Origin: Lineus longissimus
Lineage: Eukaryota; Nemertea; Pilidiophora; Heteronemertea; Lineidae
Reading direction: 5' to 3'
Assembly (NCBI RefSeq): GCF_910592395.1
Contig: NC_088308.1
Location: 19,297,501-19,361,500, forward strand
DNA length: 64,000 bases
The notes under the pieces are model-generated. The model was not told the origin of the DNA. It made no database searches and saw only the letters and a program-made list of their open reading frames with translations. This document shows positions 1 to 11,957 of this stretch, one piece after another (the first letter of the stretch is position 1; each line of letters starts with the position of its first letter). The position numbers and the translations under genes were made by a program.

Positions 1-86
1 AATACTTGCTACGATTTGACAATACTTGAACATACGCCGGAATATGTAGTCGGGTTTGGGGGAATCGCGACATGGTGACCTAGAAA

Positions 87-911
87 GGCTTACTGGACTT
101 TGCGCAATATTTCGCCAAAAAAGTATTCTACGCAACGGTCCCTAGGTGACTTTTCCTATTCATAATACACAGCCTGTCCATCCTAGATCGTGGTTACATG
201 GGGAGTAATCGTTGTTAAATTAGGCCAAACGCAAAGACAGTTAACCCGGGTACCACTATGTTTACGATGCGAACAAGCCGTGTAAGTCATTATCAGCATT
301 TTTTTCATTGAACATTTGCGGGTACAGCGTCACAGGGAGCAGCATTGAACGGTAAACAGGTTCACATCATATTCAGACAACGGCTTGTAAAGGCCATACA
401 GGAAACAATTCGTATCAAAAACCGACGATCACAACTATTCGCTTGCTGAGAGTATACATTACGCGCATACATTACATTCAGACATTTGAGCTTCCAAGCT
501 TTGAGAAATAACAGGTCATATGCGAATTTGGCATGTAATTTTGGTAATTTACGTGAGTACATTTTCAACCCCGAAAAGTGTGATGAAGTTATGCTTTTAT
601 TTAGTAAAAATCGGTAGGCATGTCCAACAAGACATGTGTTTCAGCTGCCTGGTTGGGTGTGGGTCATCACTCAAAAGTCGTTCTCTGCAATGCATGCAAG
701 CACTGCGTGTGTGTTTGACTTGTGTATACAATGTACGTTACCCTCTCTACTTCAAATGAATGAACCTCATAAGGGTTTGATTAATTAATTGTTTGTCGTA
801 CCTTCTTCGATCGAGGTCCGAACAAATTTTCAGGCTAGAGTACCGGGTAAATCATAATGGTCGCTCCCCCATTTCGCTCGTTTTGTTTCGTTGCGCAAAG
901 TCCAGTAAGCC
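87..911. repeat. 21-bp perfect inverted repeat pair, 780 bp apart
   Basis: Bases 87-107 are the exact reverse complement of 891-911 (GGCTTACTGGACTTTGCGCA plus one A). Both arms also lie next to the direct word 'cctagaaagg'. This could be the termini of a decayed non-autonomous DNA transposon, but I see no clear target-site duplication and no coding remnant between the arms. Confidence 0.6.
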
Positions 912-1097
912 ACCTAGAAAGGATAAATGCCTATTCTCGCAGTGTTTTATACAGATGTACAATAACCTGGGTATAGTCTATCATTAGCGAACCTCCAGAA
1001 CGCTTTCGCAAGATGACGACGCCACTAGGTCTTTATTGGACAAGGCACACGTCAATACGCGTGAACCTGAGCCTTTATGGTAGTATATACTTTGACA

Positions 1098-1643
1098 TAC
1101 ATGTACGGTGGCCCATAGACGACATGCGTTTATTTTCAATATAATAGAAAAATTTTCTTTTTACAATGCGTTTTTTTTCTCTCGAATTACAACCGCCGTC
1201 GGTTTTATTTCTCACCGCCGAAAAAATAATTTGGAAATAATATCCACCGCGGTGGAAATAATATCCACCGCGGTGGAAATAATATCCACCCGGTGTCAAT
1301 AACGAATTAGCTCCCGCGGTGGATATTATTTCCACCGCGGTGGATATTAATTTCCACCGCGGTGGTGGGAATTATTATTTTTTACCCGGCGGTGGAAATT
1401 ATTTTTTCGGCGGTGAGAAATAAATCCGACGGCGGTCGTAATTCGAGAGAAAAAAAACGCATTGTAAAAAGAAAAATTTTCTATTATATTGAAAATAAAC
1501 GCATGTCCTCTATGGGCCACCGTAGTGCGGTGATGGCGGTTGTAATTCGTGAGAAAAAAACGCATTGTAAAAAAAAAATTTCTATCATATTGAAAATAAA
1601 CGCATGTCCTCTATGGGCCACCGTAGGCCACCGTATACATGTA
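1098..1643. mobile_element. foldback / MITE-like element with CCACCGCGGTGG palindromes
   Basis: The left arm (from about 1098: tacatgtacggtggcccata) is repeated in reverse complement on the right (to about 1643). The arms include the words 'gcgtttattttcaatat', 'ttacaatgcg' and 'ctctcgaatt' followed by a GC-rich stretch. The centre (about 1230-1400) is a run of CCACCGCGGTGG palindromes separated by AATAATAT-like spacers. The right arm carries an extra partial copy (about 1529-1625), so the element looks like a foldback with one arm duplicated. No transposase is present; it would be non-autonomous. Confidence 0.75.
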
Positions 1644-2196
1644 ATCTAAAGAAGAAACTAGGGAAAGAATCGAATCGTACAAATTATAATGTTTTTAAAG
1701 CTGCAAGACTAGTACGGATTATTACAAGAGATGAATGTCTATACTGTCCGCAGAGAAACGATCGCTGTACGGAGGGCTCACTCGGTTCTGATCAGAGAAA
1801 CGTGATAATGTCGTCGGATTTATTTCTTTATCCATTTTCGTGTTGAGTTAAGTGATGTAAACTAACTGTATAAGTGTAAAAGCTTTGCGGCTGACAGCTT
1901 GGTAATAATGCCCCCATCGGCGTATATCCGCGCAACAAGATCACGTGAATTAAAACATCACCTCTAATAGTTTACCATCCACTTAAGGTATATGAAATCG
2001 TATTCCCTTCAAGTTGTGTTCTGATGGTTTGTTCTCAATGTCTGCATCCTCGGGCTAAATTGGTGGTTCTATAGATACTGCTCAAGAGGCCTACCCAAAG
2101 CGGAAAAAAAACATTAATTGCTCTATTTGGCTCTTTTTTTGATGCGCTCAGATGAAAGTTCGGTGTTCGATTCGCCAGATTTTGCAGATTGTCGCC

Positions 2197-5100
2197 ATGA
2201 ACAGCATTGTTCGCTGGAAAATTGCACAAATCGCATTTCTTTTCATTATTGCTACCTTTTCAGATGTAGAAGTTAGAGGTGACCTAAAAGGTAAAGTAGA
2301 TTTTTGACAAAGGTGTGCATCTGCTTGTCTTAATCGGCAGTTAGAATGAAATTTAATGGTTTTATGTACGCATTTAGCGACTTCTCATCGGCAAAGATTA
2401 GTCGATGCTTATTCCCATTGGATCAACTAATCAACGAAACAAGCTGAACATTTCTGACATTTTTTGAATTCACAGCGTTATATATACATGTACTAGTATT
2501 GGTCTGGTGTTTGTCGGCTCAAAGTGGGACTAACCAACAGATAAGCATGGCTACTGCGGTCTTAAAAACATAGAAGGTGTTCAAACACATCCAAAGAGCC
2601 AGGCCATGATGGCTCGCCCGACGGATGACCCGCAGAAACGCTCGATTATATATGGACTGAGATATAGGACTTGCTGCAATGGCTGAAACCTGTGCGTGCC
2701 ATGTTCTATCAAATCACTGTGTGTTAACCTTGTCTATAGGACACGAGTCTCGAAAAATCTCTTATAGCCTTTCTCTGTAACTGCAGGACAACCGAAAATA
2801 ACCGCGAGTGATTACTGTGGACCAGGTTGGCGACGATTCCAAGATGGCTGCTACAAGCTATTCCAGATACCACAGAAGAATTTCAAGAACGCCCATAGCT
2901 CATGCGCGTGTATGAACTCTTCTATCGCAGAGATTAACAGCAATGCAGAGGCTGAGTACCTTCTAAACACGTTTGGGTATGTGTTTTTTACCCACTCTGT
3001 TGCTCGATGCTGGGCCATGACAACCTAAGCCAACATCACAAGTGATAATGCCACAGCAAGATGATCACTTGAAAGAGCATTATCTGTACTGAGTGACACT
3101 TCACTGATCGTTTTTCTCTCTTTCTACAGGGGTCCAGACCTTCGGAGATCCCCTTGGATAAAGTTGACGATTCAAAAAGTATATGGTGAGAGAAAAGGCG
3201 AAGCATTAGCAGCCCGATTAGTGCATGTCAATGGAAAAAACATCGGCGTGTTTGAAAATACGACTGAGCAAGCTCCGTATATCTGTGAACGACAATCTTT
3301 TCAAGGTTTGTGTATATAATCCTTTTTGCCTTGTGCGTATACGCGTATAGCTGAGGAGATTACTGAAAAAGCTAGACTCCATTCGGCGGATCGTACTGGG
3401 CAAAAAGTCCTTCAAAAACGAATCAAATCTAAATGTTTGATACCAAAAGAACCTCCCCTGTTAGACAGGTTTCCATCAGAACGCCCCTGCAACTGCGGTA
3501 TTGAGGGCGACTCTACTTTTTATCGGGATGTCTATGACTGCACAATCATTAATGTAGTCTGCTTGGTTCTCGCGCAAGATAACGGTCAATTATGACTTTG
3601 TATACGTTTTCCACTGCAGTTTGTTGGGAAGGGTGGAAAGAAACTGGTAACCGCTGCTTCGAGTACTTCAGCACGAGGAGGGACTTCCTTTCAGCCGAGG
3701 CGGTCTGCCGCAAGCATAACTCGCATTTAGCCAGTATTCACAGCAAGGAAGAGTTTGATCGCCTTATGAAATATGTCAGGTATGGAAACACTTCTGCGAC
3801 CACGCGTTTCTTAATTGAAATACGGATACATGTATTCCCAAACTGAATAACGAAAAATCCATGGCAAATGGATCATGAACTTCGTAAATGAATAACGAAA
3901 GTTCCAAGTGGATCACGCGCTCCGTAACTGCATAATTTTAGCTGTCCTTAAGTGTGTCCTCCCCTATTGTACGGTGGCAAACTGATGAATATCAAAGATA
4001 TCGATATGCCGCCGATATCAAAAGCGCATAAGTAGAATCCGTAGGTGCCGGACCTCTTATCCAGTGGACAGAATTTCTTTCCACAACGATACCCGCTCCC
4101 TTCCTCATGTAAAAGTGCTTTCCGAACAGTCTGTCTATGTTGTATTTCCAGACGCACGTATCGGTACTACGGAGTGTGGATAGGTCTTTCTATCAAAAAT
4201 GGTGTTATCACATGGACGGATAAGTCGAGCAGCAAATACGAACCACCATCTAGGTTCTGTTCACGTAAAGGAAGCCTCTATAGAGGAAAGTTGGTGCGGC
4301 AACACAGAACTAGAAAACACCCTGAGCCGTTTGAAGGAGTTTGCTATGTGAGCGCAGGAAATGAACCTTTTTTCTGCGAGAGAGCCAAAGGTATATGTAT
4401 GTGACTAGATCGTACACGTGACGTACATGTATGCATGTACTTGTAATTTCTATCATTGATTTAACAACATTATTTGCCGTTAGAACAATTGTTAGTCCAC
4501 ATTGACGAAGTAATGAGATACAATTTGAGTTCAACTAGTGAGAGGATATAGAATGGGCTAGATTTTTCGGTGTTATAGCCATCTCTGACTATGATAAACT
4601 TCCTCTTCGTATTTTAAAAGTAATTCTGTTACTCTAATGAATTTCCTCTTCGTATTCGCGCAATAATGTATGGTTTAACTCTTATACACTTCCTCTTCGT
4701 CTATGTGCAATAATTTTCATGATTTCACCCCAGGTGTTGGGAGATGGTCTTTGATTCCGAAGCCCGTTGGTAAGGACATACACAACGCCGGAGTGATTCA
4801 GATTTTCATCTGAGAACGAGAACGATGTGGGATTTTGGGGACGGATATCGCGTTGCCCGTTCTCAGAAATTCAATAAAAACAGTCATCCTTTGATGTGAA
4901 TTTACAACAAACTATCGACTTGACTTGACGACGTCAACCAGAGAGAAAAAATCGGCTCGTTCTCGGATTGAAATCTGAACCTCTCTACTATGTACTTAAA
5001 GTACAAGAGCGAGTAGACGATACTGTTCGTTTAGGACGTTTAGCTCATCATCGTTAGACTCCCAGAGAAGTCAATTTCGTCATCCTGATCGTCTTTTTTA

Positions 5101-8100
5101 CCGGGCGACAGGACGAGTCCGGTCCACTGCATCCGGTGCGTAATCATCGTGTACACCTGAGTCTTGTATCCAAGCTCCTGATCACCACCAGCAGCCAAAT
5201 AAATATATAGCTCTAATGTTGAAGAATGTCTTTTTGCATGTCAGGCATAATTTTCTGTACTTGTTCCAGTTTGCGGGAGAGGGTGGAAAAAGTTCGGTCA
5301 TCACTGTTATGGTTTGTTTAAGAACCACCTACGTTTCACAGCAGCAGAAGCATTTTGCCACAAGCACAAAGCTCACCTAGCAAGTATAAACAGTCTATGG
5401 GAATTGAACTTCCTCAAAAGGGATTACAAGTGAGTTGCGTATTATGTTATACAGGGTGGGCAAAAAACCAGAGAAACGTATTTCCGGACCCTCATACTCA
5501 AAGCACCAGTATACTATTGGATGAAAAAAAATCTTTCAATCCGAAAAATTTAAACCAATATATCTCTATCCGGTACGGCAGTTTTAGCTCCATTGCAACA
5601 TTTGAAGCAAATTCGTGAGTAATTCACTGAACTGGAATCGGGCCAAAATTAAATTACATTTTATGCAGTTCAATTTCCAGTAATGTTAGCATTTTTAGGC
5701 ATGCTCGATATGGCTGTCATCTATTTTTTCTTTTCTAGGCATGAATTCCCATATAGTAAGCGAATAATGAATATTTTCAAACACCGCGGAGTTGTCGGAC
5801 CCTGGACCGGAGCAGTGTTACATGGTGGGATACTGACGTGGACGGATGGTTCAAGCACTAAATTCTGGTCAAACCAACGCATCCCGAGAGGACACAATGA
5901 TGATAGCTTAATCATTGTGGCGAAGAAGTATAGGCAGTTCAAACTGAGCTTTGCAAATTCGCATAAGAAGTACCCTTTCTTCTGTGAACAGGATCCCCGT
6001 AAGTCATGATTCTGTTAAAGGTCGCTTCTCCTTCCGATTGCTTTTGGGAGTATAATGACTCCGTTACGCAAACCAACGTCGGGCGCGACAGGGAAGAGAG
6101 ACACAAGTAGACTTCGAGACGCGTCAAGTTGCCATCAAACAGTCTCCAGTTTTGCCTTTCATGAGCACTTTTATTGTACTTGTCACTTGACATGCCTTTA
6201 TGCTCGGTACATGCATGTTATATGATGAATGAAACACTAGTAATATGAAAAGAGTGGCTATCATAAACCTTTTGTTTTTGCAGGGACACCTTTCGTTGCT
6301 TATCCAAATAAAGGGAAAGAAAAGGGTACGTATCAGGGGAATTCATCAAAGTATGGGAGGTCGCTCCGCTGAAATTCGTTACCAAGGAATCAACATGAAG
6401 AAGTAATCAATGCCGCTGAATTTTGACTAGCCTAAAATGACTGGATGACCATTGGCCAAGCAGCGATATCGAGAGTTGAACTACCAGTAATTTGAGGAAC
6501 GTTGTTTTCTTCAAATAAACTGCAATCACAGGCGCACATACATGAACAGCATGTATAAGCAATGGCGTAGCATGTGTACGACTCCCGCCTTTATGAAATT
6601 ATAAACAATTTTTCAGTAAAAAAATGTGACGAAGACTGGTTAAGGTCCGGTACATTCTGTTACAAATATTTTCCCAGACCGTTGTCATTCGCACGGGCTG
6701 AGATGGAATGCACGTTCCATGCAGGACACTTAACAAGCATTACCAGCAAGGAAGAATATGAATTGGTCAACAAGATAATACCGTGAGTCCACGTTTGCCT
6801 ACTTGAAACCATTTATCAGCGAAAATCTTCGTTTTCAACATACATACGTATATATTTTAACGCAATCATCCCGGATGAACACAAAGGACAGAAAATGCTT
6901 GAGTGGACTGCAACGTATACGCTCCTGCTCGCAGGTGACTGGTAAAGATTTGTGCGGTGAATCTTCCAGCTCAGTATTTGGGAAGGAGGAAATGATTATT
7001 TGTTGGTCAGTGTGAAGTAACAAACCGTAAACAAGTTGCCCAACGGCTCTACTCTGAAATACATCATATTTAAGATACATTCTGATCAATCGAACTTTTT
7101 CCGTCGACGTTTCCAGCAACAAGCATGAAATAATGAATGCTTGGGTGGGAATGAAAACCTGGAAAGGTGAGAAGGGAGCACACTGGAGGTGGACTGATGG
7201 AGCAGCGGACAGTTACAAGTTCAAGCACGCAATTGATGAGGTCCCGAGAGGAGCCGATGTGGCAAGACTGCTCAAGTACCAAGGACAGCCACAAGGGGCA
7301 TTTGACACCACCAAGACACACGCGTACCCTTTCGTTTGTAAGAAGAGGGTAAACGCATGCAAGTATCTTAAATCTTCATTGAATTGGCACGTTTTTATGC
7401 CTGGTTCAAAGTGGAAGATCCATTTTCACGCTGAACTAGCTGATGAAATGTATTACAACTGCTTGTAATATATTCTGCAGATTTAGTAAAGTCGGAAAAA
7501 GTAGAGTTTACTGTAAGAATGATGATAACATTTCTCTGTAAACTTGTGAGGACCTCTTGAGTAATGAAACCGATGGGAAAAAATCCGAATGGCTTTGGTC
7601 ACCACGACATCATTCTCAATGCCAAATGTATCAACGGTTTTTCTCAGTGTGCGAAGATCAGTGGCAGCATTTTGACGGAGGGTGTTACCGGCTCTTCCTC
7701 AATCGACGCCCATTCCTTGACGCTGAAGCCGATTGCCATCGCTACAACTCTCATCTGACCAGCATGAACAGTGATGCCGAGTATAAATTCCTGCGTGATA
7801 TGTACAGGTCAGTATCCATTTCAGTCCTTGGAATGGCGCCTATGGTGGTGTTAAGAAAGTGCCCAACAAATATTGGATGCATTCACTACAGCATATCAAC
7901 TACACATGTACTTTCATTGAAGATGCAGACGGCATAGCTTCCCGAATCCAATATGTTGTTTTCGAGTTCCATTCTCTATAATCTGATCGTTATCATCTTT
8001 ATAGCATCCTTACAAGAAGCAGTTTGTCACTGCATTTAACCTCCTCGTGCTTGTTCGGGTTGCGCTGGAAACTGAATCTACATCATTGTGTGCGTATCCA

Positions 8101-10547
8101 ACTTGCATGTAATTATGCAACATACATGTACACTTAAATCTGATCAATGCTTTCATGTGTTTGCCCAACTTCATTGTGCCACGCAAGTTTCAGCGTTTCA
8201 TTTCATTATCTTCTTTTACAGAAACAAGCAACGTTTAGGAAAGCGTATTCTAAACATGTTCGGTAACAACATCGCAATTGTTGGCCCCTGGGTTGGCATC
8301 GTCATTCATGATGCGAACAAGGTACACTTCAGCTGGACGGATGGGTCACCCACTCTCTATAACCCGGAGGTTCATAAATACAAGTTCATACATAAGGAAA
8401 GGAACAAGCTTGCGGTGGCGAAGCTCGCAAAAGCTCACCATTTCCTCCTGTGGCCCGAGGATATGAGAAATAAGATGCCTTATATCTGCGAAAAGAAAGT
8501 CGGTGAGTTGATAAACCATTTTTTAGCTTTGGGATGCGTTTACTGTTGGTCACAGGCCATTCAGAAGCCACCATTCATGCTTCAGCAGCAGCTTCGTCAG
8601 AATCAAACCAACTAATCACAAGCAAACTCACGGAATACGTCTGGTCAATTTTACTTGGAAAAGTGGAGAATAGGCAATCATCCCCCAGTTTCTGGGCACA
8701 AATATCAATCTCGCTGCGGGTCTTGTAATCTATCACCTCCGTGTGATTCGATATCATGATTTCGATACTAACAGCAATCTGAAGCAGAATTTCTTCTGCA
8801 AGAACTTTAAAACGTTGGTTTTTATAATGGAGGTCTACATACCTGCATTATAGCTTTTTAGCAAGACTTGTTTTAGGTTTTTTAGTATCACTACGCGTGT
8901 TTATGGAGATGCGCATGTGTACAAGATTGAAAAACGATTGATGGTGGCCAACCTGCCTCGGGTGTGACCAAATCACGTAACGGGCGGTCCTGAAGCCTCT
9001 ATGACTGCGACAGAACGTATATAATATTCCTAGTTTCTGATTCTTTAATGGTATACGGGTGAACTTTAACTTGAACGACGATACGACCTATCTATTTTCA
9101 GGGGAACGCAGAAAAAACGACATTGGTTCTCGGGCAATTTCGAAGCTAAGGAAGCTGCTCCAAGGGATTGGTGAGTATGATGATCGAAAAATATTTCATT
9201 GGTTCAGCTCACTGGATCTTCATTTCGAGTTCGTTTTCCTTTTGTCTGATTTCAGCATTCAATAACCTAAAGCATTATTCTTTCCAGTGTTTAATTCTTA
9301 CAAATGACATCAGTGTTATCAGATTTAAGGGTTCTTGCATTCCCACACTCATTATTTTCAATCACGTTTCAGCTTCAGGTGAAAATGTACACAAAGTGCC
9401 CACAAAAGCGCCAGGATACACTAAACCAAAGATAGGCGGACCCACACCAAAACATGCCATTACAGGGACGACAACCAGTAAGATAACGTCCACGGCCACA
9501 ATGAAAATGACAACGCCTCCGGTTACATCAGCTGAAGAAACGACGACAACGACTACCTCTTCTGTCGTCACAACTACCCAAAGCACAACAACAACAACAA
9601 CAACTCCCACGACGAATCCGACTCCTGTCATGACCACAACAACAAGTACAACTCCTACTCCCACTAAGCATTCTAATCCTGCAGTCACAACAACCAAAAG
9701 GACAACCAATGTTCCAGAAACAACATCACAACCTCCAAAGTTAAAAGTACCAACAACAAGCACAATGCCCGCGCCAGTCACCCCATTGCGTCCATCTAAC
9801 TGGACCCTATTCCGTGACCACTTGTACGGCTGCATTCGAGAGAAGCTGTCGTTTGATGATGCTGAGAAGAGTTGCTTGAAATATGGTAGCCATCTTGTCA
9901 GTATACATAGCAACAAAGAGTACGAGTTGGTCATGCGACTGATGCCGTAAGTATAAGCCGGACTCGAAAATCAGACTTATAACCGAGTCTGCATAGCATA
10001 TCCTCCCAATTCGGTAAATTCATCGAGACTCCAGTATCCACCTTCAAACACATATATACGTCTCTTCCAATCCAGTTCAGATTTCGGATCTTCAAATTCG
10101 CCGAACGTCTCATACTGAACAAACGTATAAAACATGTTTATACATGCACTTTCTTCTGAACGCGTTTTTACAGCAGTTTTTATCAAGAGAACGTCTGAAT
10201 TGGAACCAGACGACAAGTACATGTACACGCGACAAGCATACGCATGTCTTCGGTGTAATGGATTCACAAAACGTCCCTTCCTTCCTAGCCGCACTGAGCG
10301 ATATCCTCAAGCCTGGATAGGAATGCGGGTCCATCACAGCGCCACGGGCGAAATAAGCTTTACGTGGACGGATGGGACGAAGGACGATTACAAGGCTCTG
10401 CCTATGAAACTGGACGGACGCCCCGTAGGAGCCAATGCAGCCAGGGTAGTCATTACCAGGGCAAGACCACTATTCGGGACGGTGCACGACACGAAGGGAG
10501 CCTCCAAATACTACTTCGTATGCAGGTCAGTCGAAGTGACAAAATAA
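2197..10547 (+). CDS. secreted protein with six C-type lectin domains and Thr-rich linker
   Basis: My 16-exon model is 2197-2290, 2787-2976, 3130-3305, 3620-3779, 4152-4390, 5270-5429, 5739-5998, 6284-6325, 6617-6782, 7117-7362, 7481-7512, 7648-7807, 8222-8502, 9102-9170, 9373-9946, 10289-10547. All phases agree, giving about 1035 aa. Exon 1 encodes a signal peptide (MNSIVRWKIAQIAFLFIIAT). Each C-type lectin domain is split over two exons: a first half with CxxGW...CY...A...C....HL.SI, and a second half with W(I/V/T)G, usually WTDG, and a final FxC. CTLDs lie near residues 40-153, 154-286, 287-426, 441-580, 589-735 and 903-1030. A Thr/Pro-rich, probably O-glycosylated linker (about 770-895) precedes CTLD6. 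I see no EPN/QPD or WND calcium-sugar motif, so classical sugar binding is doubtful. CTLD6 lacks the first CxxGW cysteine, and CTLD1 lacks WTDG. The 7362/7481 splice is the least certain; ending exon 10 at 7337 also keeps frame but loses the last Cys of CTLD4. The protein is presumably extracellular, in recognition or immunity. Confidence 0.85.
4591..4703 (+). repeat. degenerate ~45-bp direct repeats (TCCTCTTCGT core)
   Basis: The core TCCTCTTCGT occurs at 4601, 4644 and 4691, each in a similar T/A-rich context, inside intron 5 of the lectin gene. It is short and diverged, and I infer no function. Confidence 0.4.
4795..4980. mobile_element. MITE-like element with ~25-bp imperfect terminal inverted repeats
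   Basis: The left end at 4795-4820 (CAGATTTTCATCTGAGAACG core) is mirrored by the right end at 4956-4980 (CGTTCTCGGATTGAAATCTG core). The 186-bp span has no coding content and sits in intron 5 of the lectin gene, consistent with a miniature inverted-repeat transposable element. Target-site duplications are not obvious. Confidence 0.55.
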
Positions 10548-11957
10548 GATGTATCCATGCATGCTGAATCAGATCGGTGATTTACCCGTCAGACTTCGGA
10601 TTGTCAGTCCGGTTGTGCTTCAGTAAAACACAGTGAAACTTAAAGAAATCAGACAGACAATTCACATCATACATGTAAGCACGGCCAAATTCAATAGTGT
10701 CCCAGGGAAGACGGTTGTGTCGAGCCTGCAACCTGAAAACGATTGCACTTTCAAGGACAGAATTATGAAAAGACAAAAAGTATTCAAACTAATCTTTTAT
10801 TGTAAAAGCAATGAAATAAAAAGGTTCTTCCGAGGTAACTTTACCTCAACAGTTCTACTGCATAAAAGTTAATTCTAATTTGTTACCAAATATTCACGGC
10901 AATTGACAGATGAATTTTCATTCAAAACTATTGACGGAAAGTGAATTTCGCTCGACCTTCTAATTTCTTGTTGAAATGTCCGGCGCTGATCGGCCTGCTG
11001 AACGTGTGGACAATTTCAGTATAGGGTTCCATTCGGAAACTCGCGTTGGGGAATTCCATATAATGAATCGATGCATCAATGCTTTGGTACCGACTGAAGA
11101 GCAGGAAATCAGGGGCATAGTACGTCAATTGATCTGCAGTCAACATTCAGAGGCCTTTTTAAGGGACATGGTGACCCCGTCAGTTTAATCCAGACAGGTT
11201 AAAAACTCGCCATATTAAAGCGCACTGATCGAATCTCTAAAATAAACTAAAACATACATTCAAAGAAGTCTTTGAATGGTAAATAATGCTTGCAATATTC
11301 TTGAAAGAAGAACCCATAAAATGATTTCGATGCCTCGGTTCAAAAGCAAAATCGAAATTCAGTCCGAAAAACATTGAACGACACGTTAAAAAAAACATCG
11401 GGCTGCACTACAAGTCAGTCCGATTGTAACAATTGATTTACTTACTCAATTACAGAACAACCACGCTTTTCACGCAGTAACAAAAAAAAATAAAAAAATT
11501 TACAAGTTGATATTTCTCAGTAAGAAATAACTTTTCAAAAGTAGTAACATCTCAAATGTAGTCAACATTGATGATCATCAAATGTGGTAACATTGTAATA
11601 TTCAGTAATAACAGTTCATACATAACCTTGATGTATCCACACATAACAATGCAAGCCAATAAACGACCCCGACTAAAGGGCAGTAAAAGAAAAATCGACC
11701 GTGGCTTAAAGTCTAGCCGAACAACTAAAAAAGATACCAAAACCAACAAACCAACCTCACTCCGTAACAAACGACATCCGTATGCGATTACAGTGCACCA
11801 CACTACTCCTACATACAGTATCACAGAAAGTCACTTTGGGCGAAATAATCACTGCCCCGAGAGCTTTCCCATTGCATTCTCGGTGATGATCTCTGCACCC
11901 TTGAATCTAATCAGTCCTGGCCTTTCTGAGACACCGTGTGTACGATTACAAAATACT
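10548..11957. other. convergent intergenic stretch
   Basis: This lies between the stop codons of the convergent lectin (+) and ZP (-) genes and should hold both 3' UTRs. The lectin poly(A) signal is at 10815. For the ZP gene I see only weak minus-strand candidates (a variant ATTAAA near 11184). Short reading frames here, such as 10976-11188, show no family resemblance. Confidence 0.5.
10815..10820 (+). terminator. poly(A) signal AATAAA of the lectin gene
   Basis: AATAAA lies about 270 bases after the lectin stop codon, in a plausible 3' UTR position. Confidence 0.5.

Larger units (their letters stand above)
1..2196. other. gene-free upstream stretch
   Basis: I see no supportable coding exon before 2197. 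The short reading frames here overlap repeats or lack family resemblance. The stretch holds a 21-bp inverted repeat pair (87-107 and 891-911) and a large foldback element (1098-1643), both listed separately. The promoter and 5' UTR of the lectin gene that starts at 2197 probably lie in the last few hundred bases, but I found no clear TATA box. Confidence 0.6.

Noticed and set aside
5050-5160. Similarity to 13797-13920 (gactccc, gtcatcct, ccggtccac words)
   Set aside because: The shared words are short and collinear only loosely; a repeat family is possible but not supported by eye.
9362-9934. 190-aa minus-strand reading frame rich in Val
   Set aside because: It is the reverse shadow of the Thr-rich (ACA/ACG) linker exon of the lectin gene; codon bias alone keeps it open.
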